Of a stretch of 64,000 bases of DNA, positions 18,758 through 26,356 are shown piece by piece (the stretch's first letter is position 1; every line of letters starts with the position of its first letter). Made by a program: the position numbers and the translations under genes. Below the pieces are notes generated by a model. That model had not been told where the DNA came from and did not search any database. It saw only the letters and a program-made list of their open reading frames with translations. This stretch comes from Algihabitans albus (GTDB lineage Bacteria; Pseudomonadota; Alphaproteobacteria; Kiloniellales; DSM-21159): contig NZ_QXNY01000011.1 of NCBI RefSeq assembly GCF_003572205.1, positions 1 to 64,000 of the forward strand, written 5' to 3'.

Positions 18758-19726
18758 TCAGGACCGCAGGTGGGTCGAAGACGGTTGAGGGGACGACGAG
18801 AGTACGCGTCGCTGCGCGCCCCTGAGGCGCATGGGCGGCAGGGCGCGGTAGGCCACCGGCGACACGAAAGCGACCGCAAAAGCGGCCAGTAGGCGAGCGG
18901 CGCGCAGCGGATCGAGCTCTCCGTGGCGAACGGCGGCGCCGATCGCCGTCAGAGCCGAAAGGGGCCGATCCCGGGCCAGCAGCGGCGCACGCCGTGCCCG
19001 GAAGGCTCGGTAAGCCGCAGGTGAGATCAGGGAGCGGACACTCTCAAGCCACTCCAGGCTGGCTTGCGGATCGGGGCGACGCGAGATCCGGGCGCCAGCG
19101 TGATCGTCGCGATAGATGACCAGCGGCTCCGGCAGAAAAACGAAAGCGACGCCTGCCGCGGCGAGCCGAATAACGAAATCCCAATCCTGATGTGCCGCCA
19201 GCTCCGGGCGAAAGCTGATTTCCGCCGCGAGCTTGCGCGGCAAGAGAAGGCTGCTGGTCTGCATCCAGCCGCCGCGTCGCCAGAGATAGTCGCCAACATC
19301 TTCCTCGGCGCCGATCCCCTGCGCCGGCAGGCGGATTTCGCCCGCTCGACCGCGCACCTGCAGGGCGCAGTACACCAGGGTACGCTGCCAGTCGGCAGAA
19401 CCGGCCAGAGCCGCAACCTGACACTCCAGCTTCTTCGGATGCCAAAGGTCGTCGTCATCCAGGAAGGCGACCAGATCGCCGGTCGCGCTGGCGACGCCCA
19501 GATTGCGTGTCCCGCCCCCGCCCAGCGACCGGTCGTTTCTAATCAAATGGACCCGAGGATCATCGCCGACGGCCGAGCGTGTGGCATCCGGATCTCGCGA
19601 AGCGTCGTCGACGACAATGACTTCTGACACCGGGTGACTTTGCCGCAGCACGCTGGCAACCGCCTCAGCCAGACAATCGGGCCGGTCCCGCGTTGGAATC
19701 ACGACGCTTACCCTTGGCCAGCTCAC
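18758..19726 (-). CDS. Glycosyltransferase family 2
   Basis: The 322-residue protein opens MSWPRVSVVIPTRDRPDCL and has the GT-A acidic motif in VAFLDDDDLWHPKKLE. A W(x)xxSSLLLPR region and a QDWDFVIRLAAAG segment follow, all typical of GT2 enzymes. It is the first gene of the minus-strand glycosyltransferase run and is separated from the next by 197 bases, so it may be transcribed on its own promoter. I saw no recognisable gene in that gap. Donor and acceptor unknown. Confidence 0.87.
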   Translation of the reverse strand: MSWPRVSVVIPTRDRPDCLAEAVASVLRQSHPVSEVIVVDDASRDPDATRSAVGDDPRVHLIRNDRSLGGGGTRNLGVASATGDLVAFLDDDDLWHPKKLECQVAALAGSADWQRTLVYCALQVRGRAGEIRLPAQGIGAEEDVGDYLWRRGGWMQTSSLLLPRKLAAEISFRPELAAHQDWDFVIRLAAAGVAFVFLPEPLVIYRDDHAGARISRRPDPQASLEWLESVRSLISPAAYRAFRARRAPLLARDRPLSALTAIGAAVRHGELDPLRAARLLAAFAVAFVSPVAYRALPPMRLRGAQRRVLSSSPQPSSTHLRS

Positions 19727-19882
19727 GTCAGCCTCCTTTCCGTCTCAGAGCGACCCGTTCGAGACCGCAATTTGTTCTCCGCAGTTCCAGTGCCTGACCT
19801 GCGCGGTACCCTAGGTTGAGAGTGGCGATGGTTTGAGGACACATATCTCTCCGTAAACCCTGTGTGACCGAGGTGGCGCTAA

Positions 19883-20926
19883 ATGATGAAATCGAACTGG
19901 TCGTCCTTCCTGCGAAGTTCGGCCCGCACGACCTTCGCCGGGCTGGTCGTCAGCCTCCTACCCGTCTCATTAACGGCAACGGCCCAGACCGGCTCGCCGG
20001 CGCCCGGCCAGCCGGTTTCCGTTCTCGACTTTGGCGCGATACCTGGCGACGGGCAGGATGACAGTGCCGCTTTTCAAAGTGCTCTGGATGCTGCTCCGAC
20101 GAATGGTCTGGTCGTGGTTCCTGCGGGCACCTATGAACTCGACAGCACCGTGACAGTCGCGAACCGGCACCTCCAGGGATTGGGCATGCCAGCTCTGCTC
20201 TGCAGGATGGCCGACACCTGCGTCGAGATCGGCGGATGGCAGGGCAACCGACAGCAAGACGGTTCGGCCAGCAAGCTGTTCGGCTCGCGGTTCGAGCGCT
20301 TCAGATTGGTCGGGGGGAACGACCAGCTTCGGCGAGCGGTGAGAGTGAGCATGGGCGACTACCCGCGACTGGAGCGTCTGCTGATCCAGGATATCGCGGG
20401 CGACTGTCTGCTGGTTCAACCCCGCCGTGCCTTCTCCTGGGTCGAGAATCTGCTGGTCCGCGACGTGAAGTGCGACGGGACGGGAGGCGACGGCTTTATC
20501 GTACGCGTGCCGCAGGATGCCGACCAAACCTTCATCAACGAGACCATCTGGTCGAATATCGAAACCCGGTCCGTCGCGGGACGGGCTTTCGTCATCCACA
20601 ATCCCTCCAACATCGGCGGTGGCGAGGCCAAGATCAGCAAACTGCAAATCGAATACAGCGAATTCGACAGCATCGGCAGCTCCGATGCCCCCATCGTTAG
20701 CCTGGAAACGGAGAACGATGGCCTGATCGAGTTCGTTCTGTTCCATTGGGTGACGATCGAAAGCACCAGTGGCAGCCGCACCGGCCCCTGTATCGATGCG
20801 GATTCCAGTAACGGCGGACTGATCGAGCGGATCTTTGTGGAGGGCTCGATCTGTTTCGGAGCCGGCTCGGGCGTGCAAGCCCCCGAAAGCGGCACCATCT
20901 CGGTAGAAAGCTCCGCTGGATTTTAA
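19883..20926 (+). CDS. Secreted right-handed beta-helix protein, pectate lyase 3/tailspike-like N-terminal fold
   Basis: The 347-residue protein has an N-terminal signal (hydrophobic 17-33, cut near TATAQT). Next comes the family start VLDFGAIPGDGQDDSAAFQSALDAAP and VVVPAGTYELDS, the opening turns of a parallel beta-helix. Irregular beta-rich repeats follow, with several Asn/Asp-rich turns. Proteins of this class act as polysaccharide lyases, hydrolases, epimerases or phage tailspikes. It borders the exopolysaccharide genes, so trimming or modifying the secreted polymer is the simplest inference. I see no catalytic triad I could name. It is transcribed opposite to its neighbours. Confidence 0.7.
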   Translation: MMKSNWSSFLRSSARTTFAGLVVSLLPVSLTATAQTGSPAPGQPVSVLDFGAIPGDGQDDSAAFQSALDAAPTNGLVVVPAGTYELDSTVTVANRHLQGLGMPALLCRMADTCVEIGGWQGNRQQDGSASKLFGSRFERFRLVGGNDQLRRAVRVSMGDYPRLERLLIQDIAGDCLLVQPRRAFSWVENLLVRDVKCDGTGGDGFIVRVPQDADQTFINETIWSNIETRSVAGRAFVIHNPSNIGGGEAKISKLQIEYSEFDSIGSSDAPIVSLETENDGLIEFVLFHWVTIESTSGSRTGPCIDADSSNGGLIERIFVEGSICFGAGSGVQAPESGTISVESSAGF

Positions 20927-20930
20927 GTCC

Positions 20931-20980
20931 GAGTCGCTAAAGCTCCTCGAGATTCCAGATCGGAGTCGCTAAAGCTCCTC
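20931..20980. repeat. Direct repeat duplicating the 3' end of the methyltransferase-like gene
   Basis: GAGTCGCTAAAGCTCCTC occurs at 20931-20948 and again at 20963-20980, 32 bases apart and identical over 18 bases. The second copy contains the last codons and TAG stop (20969-20971) of the minus-strand gene. The first is an exact extra copy beyond the stop. It probably arose by slipped replication. Confidence 0.8.
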
Positions 20981-21652
20981 CGGGCGAAGGTCGCGATCGA
21001 GTTTGCGGGCGACGACGTAGGCCTCCGCGTTCATGCGATCGCCCTTCTGCCCGAGGGAATGCACCGAGACGGCAAAGCCGGCCGCGCGGGCCAGGCCTTG
21101 AACGAGATTAAGCGTGGTGCCCTCCTGCTGATCCGTCGCTGCCTCGTCATCGGCCGAAGATCCGACGACCAGAACCAGCCAGCCAAAGGGTTTGAGGCAC
21201 AGCCTCCAGGCCGCAAAGGCATCGGCGTCCAAGGGCACACCTACGCCCTGCCCGATCCAGATCGCATCGAAACCCTGTCGCGGCGCCGACGGCAAGAGCG
21301 GATCGCCGGCCACACCCCGGATCAGGTGACCGATACCCTGCGCTTCGGCGACGGCGCCCAGTTCGGCGAGCTGTTCGGACTCGGCACTGACCACCAGCAC
21401 CGGGGTGATGAACCCCCGGGCCAGCGCCAGTGGTACTTCAAAGGGCTTTGCACCGACATGCAGCAAGCGCGGACGCGCCGGCAATCCCCTCAAACCGCGC
21501 ACCATCTTCTCGTATTCGGCACGGCGCATGGATGTGACCGGAGAGTCGGCCCTGTAAGCTTCGGCCGGAACGCCAAGCGCTTTCACCTTGGCTTCGATTT
21601 CGGGATTTAGCATTTCGGCAGAAAGGGGCTCTATCGAGAGATTGCGAGACAT
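20969..21652 (-). CDS. Methyltransferase-like (Rossmann) protein
   Basis: The 227-residue protein has a weak class I SAM-methyltransferase layout. RPRLLHVGAKPFEVPLAL is the expected motif I strand and loop, although the usual GxGxG is degenerate. VLVVSAESEQLAEL is an acidic strand-2 end, FDAIWIGQGVGVPL is a strand-4 region, and CLKPFGWLVLVVG is the late strand. The N-terminal SPVTSMRRAEYEKMVRGL resembles protein-L-isoaspartate methyltransferase-like proteins. Missing glycine residues in motif I make catalysis uncertain. It lies beside, and convergent with, the beta-helix gene at the edge of the polysaccharide locus. Confidence 0.5.
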   Translation of the reverse strand: MSRNLSIEPLSAEMLNPEIEAKVKALGVPAEAYRADSPVTSMRRAEYEKMVRGLRGLPARPRLLHVGAKPFEVPLALARGFITPVLVVSAESEQLAELGAVAEAQGIGHLIRGVAGDPLLPSAPRQGFDAIWIGQGVGVPLDADAFAAWRLCLKPFGWLVLVVGSSADDEAATDQQEGTTLNLVQGLARAAGFAVSVHSLGQKGDRMNAEAYVVARKLDRDLRPEEL

Positions 21653-22158
21653 TCTTGCATTGCTCCGCGTACGTAGAGGGGAAACCCGACGAACCTCACT
21701 TGTGTGCAGTCGAGCAATCGACGCCCGCTATCGCAAATGACGCCATCTCATCCAGGCGTGACGCAACCTCCCCCAACGATAGAGTAGTTTCTTGTTTAGG
21801 ATGAAATCCTGTGTGAGGCCGTGTGGCGCGTCGAGAGACGAAATAGAGCATCGCGTAAGATAAATAAGAGGCGCCGTTGGGGCAAAATTGAGCAATTACC
21901 ACTAACAATCGTACACATCCGAGAGTATTCGCCAAAAATTGCAAATTTCTTAGCGCGCCCTGTGATCTTTTAGAAAGCTAATTTTTTCTAGTTTTACGGG
22001 TGCCAAAAGACGCCGACAGATATGGCGTTGCCGCAGTCTCCCACGCACACCAGATGGCAGAGCGCTGGCTTCACTGCCCTACCATTCCTTGGGCCGAGCG
22101 CGATCACGTGTCGCCGTGGCCCCTGGCTGAACGGCAAAAGCAAGAAAGGAATCGGGGC
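21653..22158. other. AT-rich intergenic region before the cyclase gene
   Basis: About 500 bases lie between two divergent genes, and the stretch 21770-21995 is clearly poorer in GC than the rest of the window. It contains T-runs (AATTTTTTCTAG near 21980) and no recognisable gene. An open frame of 82 codons on the minus strand (21696-21944) has no family features or ribosome-binding site. The low GC suggests promoters or transferred DNA. Confidence 0.4.
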
Positions 22159-23355
22159 ATGACCACCCGGACCACCGGCTCGGCGGAGAAGGAAGCAGGA
22201 GACGCCATGGCGCGGGCGCGGGCAGTTCGCGACTGGCTATTGAACGAAGCGCGGTTCCTGGATGACCCGGACGAGGCAACGGAAGGGTTCGCCCAGCGTC
22301 TAATCGCCGCGGGCTTACCGCTCGACAGAATGGCCAGCGCCATGCCGACGCTCTATGCAGTGCGACGCGGTCTCGGTCGGATCTGGAGCCGCAAAGCCAC
22401 CATCAAGGCGTTGGACTTCCCTTGGGACAACCAGGCGATCTACGAAGCCAGCCCCTACTATCAAGCTCACCTTACACGCCGGTGGGTAACCTTCCGTCTC
22501 GATGAGATCAGGGACGAAGCATACAACATCGTTCCCGAACTGCGTGCCGAGGGCTACCGCCACTACATCTGCATGCCGATTTTCTTTAGCGATGGCGCAG
22601 AAGGCGGAATCACCTTCGCCACGTGCAATCCGGACGGCTTCAGCGATGAAGACATCGCCATTTTACAAGCCATCGAACCCGAAATCGCCATCGTGTTGGA
22701 TCTCAACCGCGCTCGGCGGCTGCTCCAGGAAACGCTCCGGATGTATGTCGGTGACGAACCCCATACCCGCATCCTGTCCGGCCAGGTTCGGCGAGGCGAG
22801 GTCCTGCACATTCGTTCCGCCATCCTCTTCACGGATATGCGCGGCTTCACCGCCCTGTCGGCGGCCATGAGCGCAGAGGACACGGTTGCGCTGCTCAATC
22901 GGTACTTCGACTGCGTCGTCCCGCCGATCGAACGGCGAGGCGGACAGGTTCTCAAGTACATCGGCGATGGCGTACTGGCGATTCACCGCGCCGGCGAGAC
23001 GGAGCAGGCTGCGTGTATGGCGGCCCTCGAGTCGGCCAAGGACATCATCGCGCGGGTCGCCGAGGACTGCGCGGGCGCGCGCGACGGACAGCGCTTCGGG
23101 ATCAAGATCGGACTGCACTACGGCGAAGTCGCCTATGGCAACATCGGATCGGGTGCACGGCTCGATTACACCGTCGTCGGCAGCGATGTGAACATCGCGA
23201 GCCGATTGGCCGATTTGGCCGGTCGGCTCGATCGCCAGCTCCTGGTTTCCTCGAGCTTCGTGGAGATGTTGCCGAACCGCCCCTTCCAGAGCCTTGGGCA
23301 GCACGCGCTCCGGGGTGTTGCGAGCCCACAGTCGGTTCTCGAACCGGCCGGCTAG
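22159..23355 (+). CDS. Class III adenylate/guanylate cyclase with N-terminal sensor-like region
   Basis: This 398-residue protein should make cyclic AMP or GMP. Its last 190 residues form a cyclase homology domain with ILFTDMRGFTALS and YIGDGVLAI. Asp226 and Asp270 are the two metal-binding aspartates. Near the end are a KIGLHYGEVAYGNIG segment and LDYTVVGSDVNIASRL, where the purine-specifying and transition-state residues lie. The first 200 residues lack membrane helices and look GAF-like (ICMPIFFSDGAEGGITFAT). I chose the ATG at 22159 after AAAGGAATCGGGGC. The stop codon TAG is shared with the first CTAG of the 142-bp repeat element. Confidence 0.88.
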   Translation: MTTRTTGSAEKEAGDAMARARAVRDWLLNEARFLDDPDEATEGFAQRLIAAGLPLDRMASAMPTLYAVRRGLGRIWSRKATIKALDFPWDNQAIYEASPYYQAHLTRRWVTFRLDEIRDEAYNIVPELRAEGYRHYICMPIFFSDGAEGGITFATCNPDGFSDEDIAILQAIEPEIAIVLDLNRARRLLQETLRMYVGDEPHTRILSGQVRRGEVLHIRSAILFTDMRGFTALSAAMSAEDTVALLNRYFDCVVPPIERRGGQVLKYIGDGVLAIHRAGETEQAACMAALESAKDIIARVAEDCAGARDGQRFGIKIGLHYGEVAYGNIGSGARLDYTVVGSDVNIASRLADLAGRLDRQLLVSSSFVEMLPNRPFQSLGQHALRGVASPQSVLEPAG

Positions 23356-23493
23356 AGCCTGTTGAGATCGTATGGACTCGCTTCGCGGTTCCGCCGATCT
23401 CAAGAAACAGACTCTACCACTTTGAATCGAGACTGGATTTAACGGAATCGCCGGACCCAATACGTGGGTCCGACTGATCACTACCTGGTCTAG
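23352..23493 (+). mobile_element. 142-bp MITE-like repeat element, copy A
   Basis: This copy starts and ends with CTAG, lies between two convergent genes, and supplies the stop codons of both (TAG at 23353-23355 and, on the minus strand, at 23490-23492). It matches copy B (59193-59334, opposite strand) at 130 of 142 positions with no gaps. Element positions 2-19 pair with 44-65 in a long stem, which encloses an inner stem-loop at 23-41. A second hairpin pairs GGACCCA with TGGGTCC at 102-120. The two ends agree at 13 of 19 bases as inverted repeats. There is no coding capacity. Confidence 0.85.
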
Positions 23494-24179
23494 TCCACCG
23501 GTTGCGCATCTTCCAAGCGCAGATTGAAAGCCAGCGAAATGCGCTCCGCGTCACCTGCGTAGGGATGCACCCAGTGTCGCAGCCAAGACGGAAAGATCAG
23601 CAGACCGCCATTAATCGGCGGCAAGGCGAAGATATTGCCGAAAAGGGCGCCACCACGCCCCGGCAAGCGTACTGGCCGATCGGGATCCACACCCGGGGGC
23701 TCGGCGCCCATGGCACCGCGTGGGTCGACGAATTCGATCCAGCCCGACTGCGGTGGTGCATCGGGATCGATCTCGCCCGCATCCACGTAATAGACTGCAG
23801 AAAGATGCCAGCCCGGATGATCGTGGATTTTATTGTAGTTGCCGCGGCGGGTCACGTTGGCCCAGGCCTGCATCGTCACCTCGGCGCGCAATTTGCGCGC
23901 ATGGGCCATAGGTGCGGCCACAGCCAAAGCGGCTTGCTGCACGGTCTCGGCCAGTTCGTCGATCTCGGCCAGCCCCCAATCCAGCAGATCGGCCCGCGAG
24001 TGCCAGCCGCCGGCATTCGAGCGCGCAACGCCGCCCATCGCCGTCTCGCGCTCGAGTACGGTGGCACGGATCGCCGGATTGAGACGCGCGGCCGCCGGTA
24101 CGGAGAACTGGCCGATCGGCGTTGCGAAGACCGGCATCAAGCTGGCTGCCGCCTTGGGCGGCGAGGTGGTCTGCGTCAT
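23490..24179 (-). CDS. Putative 2OG-Fe(II) oxygenase, TIGR02466-like family
   Basis: The 229-residue protein shows the family layout. An N-terminal VFATPIGQF opening and a GGWHSRADLLDW segment are followed by the iron-site region IHDHPGWHLSAVYYVD, with His119 and His121. Near the end are FPSWLRHWVHPY and the 2-oxoglutarate-binding arginine in ERISLAFNL. The substrate is unknown. A paralogue with the same HxHPG and FPSWLxH motifs lies at 63491-64000. The stop codon lies in the terminal CTAG of repeat copy A, convergent with the cyclase gene. Confidence 0.8.
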   Translation of the reverse strand: MTQTTSPPKAAASLMPVFATPIGQFSVPAAARLNPAIRATVLERETAMGGVARSNAGGWHSRADLLDWGLAEIDELAETVQQAALAVAAPMAHARKLRAEVTMQAWANVTRRGNYNKIHDHPGWHLSAVYYVDAGEIDPDAPPQSGWIEFVDPRGAMGAEPPGVDPDRPVRLPGRGGALFGNIFALPPINGGLLIFPSWLRHWVHPYAGDAERISLAFNLRLEDAQPVD

Positions 24180-24408
24180 GGCGGGGTTTCTCCGAGGCCA
24201 GATTTCTCCGGGCGAAAGTCGTCCGCACCATCTCCGCGCACCGCACGCCGGTCAAGCGGCCGAAGCGCTGCGCCGTCGCAGCCAAGGACCTCTCGAACGT
24301 CCTGGCCAGAGCCACTCCGTCATGCCGGCTATGCCCTCACTTCGGATGCGTCCTGTTCAGCTTGATCTATACTTGACGGACAAGATCATAACGCGAGGGA
24401 GGGGTAGC

Positions 24409-25257
24409 ATGCTGCAAGCAGCGGAAAAAAGGAGCGGCGTCAGCGCCGCCGCGGAAACCGAACGAGTCTCGATCTATCAGCCCGAACAGGCTGGTTTGGC
24501 CTTTCCGCAGGTCCCGGTGTTCGACGATCCGGCGGCGGAACGGCAACACCGAAAGGAGCGGCTGGTCGCAGCTTGCCGTGCCTTTTCGCTGCAAGGCTTC
24601 GACTACGGTTTCGCAGGCCATATCTCGGTTCGCGATCCGGAGCACCCACACCTCTATTGGACCAATCCGATGGCGGTGCACTTCAACCAAGTCAAGCTCT
24701 CCAACCTGGTCCTGGCGGACCATGAAGGAACCGTGGTCGAGGGCCGACACGCGCTTAACCGGGCCGGCTTCGTACTGCACGCAGCCATCCACGAGGCTCA
24801 ACCCGACATCGTCGCCGTATGCCATGCCCACACCCTCTACGGCACGGCCTTCGCCGCACTCGGCAAACCGCTGGCACCGATCAGCCAAGATGCCTGCGCG
24901 TTCTTCGATGACCACAAGGTCGTTGCCGACGAGGCAGGCGCCGTCACGGTAAAGGACGGCTCCGGCAACGGAATCGCCGAGGCTTTCGCGAACGTGCGTG
25001 CCGTGATCCACCAGAACCACGGCTTGCTGACCGCCAGTCGCCATTCCGTCGACGATGCGGCCTTCTGGTTCATCGCACTGGAGCGCTGCTGCCAACAGCA
25101 GCTCGCCGTCGAGGCCACGGGCCAGGTTTCAAAGCTGGTCGCGCCGGAGCGTGCGCGCCACAGCCGCGAGCATGTCGGCAACGATTTCATTGGCTGGCTG
25201 CATTTCCAAACCATCTGGTCGGATCTGCAGAACAGCCAGCCCGATATGTTTGACTGA
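24409..25257 (+). CDS. Class II aldolase/adducin family protein
   Basis: The 282-residue protein has the fold of FucA/AraD-type zinc aldolases and epimerases. GFDYGFAGHISVRDPEHP is the substrate-phosphate loop region, VCHAHTLYGTAFAALG holds the two zinc histidines, and VIHQNHGLLTASRHSV holds the third zinc histidine and the HGLL turn. The start at 24409 follows GGGAGGGG; upstream in-frame sequence overlaps the divergent oxygenase gene and has no family similarity. Family members of this length include uncharacterised and ketone-breakdown proteins, so the substrate is open. It has its own 229-base upstream gap shared with the oxygenase gene. Confidence 0.85.
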   Translation: MLQAAEKRSGVSAAAETERVSIYQPEQAGLAFPQVPVFDDPAAERQHRKERLVAACRAFSLQGFDYGFAGHISVRDPEHPHLYWTNPMAVHFNQVKLSNLVLADHEGTVVEGRHALNRAGFVLHAAIHEAQPDIVAVCHAHTLYGTAFAALGKPLAPISQDACAFFDDHKVVADEAGAVTVKDGSGNGIAEAFANVRAVIHQNHGLLTASRHSVDDAAFWFIALERCCQQQLAVEATGQVSKLVAPERARHSREHVGNDFIGWLHFQTIWSDLQNSQPDMFD

Positions 25258-25487
25258 GTCCGCTACATCCGTTTGGGCCAGGCCCTCGAAGGCCCGGACT
25301 GCCACCCGCCGGAACGCCATCCGAACGACTGCCACCGACAGAGACGTCCCACCAAAAGAGGAGTCGAAGAAATAAAATGCAACCATAGCTACTATCTATA
25401 TAGCGGCGTTTTTATAAAACTCCCATATAGATGAAGAGGACTCTCCGGATTTCCGATCCCGGGAGTCGGTCGCAGGGAGGGATCGGC

Positions 25488-25775
25488 ATGACATCAGCAG
25501 CCTTGGTCGGCCTCTACGAGGACCTCCGCGACCTACCGTGGGAGTCGCTGAGCCTGGATGGCACCGGTGACGCCTTTCCCTACCGGCTTGTCGGCCGCCT
25601 GGCCGAAAAACAGATAACGATCATGGTGGATGACGATCCGCGGGCCGAGAACCGTCGCTGGGTCGTGGAAATCGGAACCCTTGGAGGCGACAAGCCGCAA
25701 CGGGGATCCGAATTTCATCTTTTTGAAGGCGATCCTTCTCTGATCGACTATCTGCAACGCTTCAGCGGCAGTTAG
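25488..25775 (+). CDS. Small acidic protein of unknown function
   Basis: The 95-residue soluble protein starts at 25488 behind AGGGAGGG. An in-frame ATG at 25431 is possible but has a poorer site. It contains YRLVGRLAEKQITIMVDDDP and RWVVEIGTLGGD, which look like alternating beta strands, and ends in a short helix (IDYLQRFSGS). I recognise no family. About 25376-25430 upstream is very AT-rich (TATCTATATAG, TTTTTATAAAA), which suggests its own promoter. Convincing as a gene because of the ribosome-binding site and even composition. Confidence 0.6.
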   Translation: MTSAALVGLYEDLRDLPWESLSLDGTGDAFPYRLVGRLAEKQITIMVDDDPRAENRRWVVEIGTLGGDKPQRGSEFHLFEGDPSLIDYLQRFSGS

Positions 25776-25916
25776 AGTCAAGATCTGCCTTGATGTTCCA
25801 AACAGCGTATCCGTTTCCGCATCCGCTGGAGCGGACGGCCAGCGGCCGGCGTCATTAACCTCTCGCTAACCCGGATGTCGCAGCTTGGTGCGGTGTTGCT
25901 TGGAGGCCACCGAAGC

Positions 25917-26318
25917 ATGAGTGCTGAACTCCCGACCGCGGGACGTCCCGCCGGCTCAGATCGCACGGCCGTAGAACGCCGCCGCACTCTGCGAGTTGAA
26001 GCGAAAGACGTCGAGGTGATCCTTCAGATCGGTACCGAGCGTCTGATCGGCGACGTTCTCGACGTTTCGCGCGGCGGGTTGCGCATCAAGGCAAAGTGCC
26101 CGCCTATTATCGGCGACAGATTGACCGTCCGCCATGCGGCGGCCGGCACGCTTAGCGGCGTGTGCGTACGCCAAAACGCCGACGAGATTGCCATCGCCTT
26201 CGATCCCGCAGAGAGCGAGGTGGAGCGCACGCTCCAGTGTCTTGCCTTGCTTCTGGACCAGACTCCCGCCGAAGCGCTTGCGGACGCCGCCTCGAAGACC
26301 GAGGCCGCTGAGCCCTAG
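25917..26318 (+). CDS. PilZ domain protein
   Basis: PilZ domains bind cyclic di-GMP and control motility or polysaccharide synthesis. The 133-residue protein is essentially one PilZ domain. It has the RxxxR motif in RRRTLR (Arg22 and Arg26) and DVSRGG (Asp49, Ser51, Gly54), the second c-di-GMP motif. Alternating beta strands follow. The start at 25917 is preceded by TTGGAGG with about ten bases of spacing. It could act on the exopolysaccharide system, but nothing in the sequence links them. Its TAG stop lies in a CTAG followed by eight bases that match an end of the 142-bp repeat. Confidence 0.85.
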   Translation: MSAELPTAGRPAGSDRTAVERRRTLRVEAKDVEVILQIGTERLIGDVLDVSRGGLRIKAKCPPIIGDRLTVRHAAAGTLSGVCVRQNADEIAIAFDPAESEVERTLQCLALLLDQTPAEALADAASKTEAAEP

Positions 26319-26326
26319 ACCAGATA
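26315..26326. repeat. Possible terminal remnant of the 142-bp element
   Basis: CTAGACCAGATA is identical to the right end of copy B (59193-59204) and, as in the full copies, overlaps a TAG stop codon, here of the PilZ gene. After these 12 bases similarity breaks down; with small gaps GTG and CAG also align. The 38 bases between this and the nudC stop hold nothing else. A chance match is possible. Confidence 0.35.
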
Positions 26327-26356
26327 CTTTGTGCAGGTCGCCGAAGCGATCCGACG

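Noticed and set aside
19883-20926. Phage tailspike or prophage remnant
   Set aside because: The beta-helix fold allows it, but there is a signal peptide and no other phage gene nearby.
21696-21944. 82-codon minus-strand frame in an AT-rich gap
   Set aside because: No ribosome-binding site, no recognisable domain, irregular composition.
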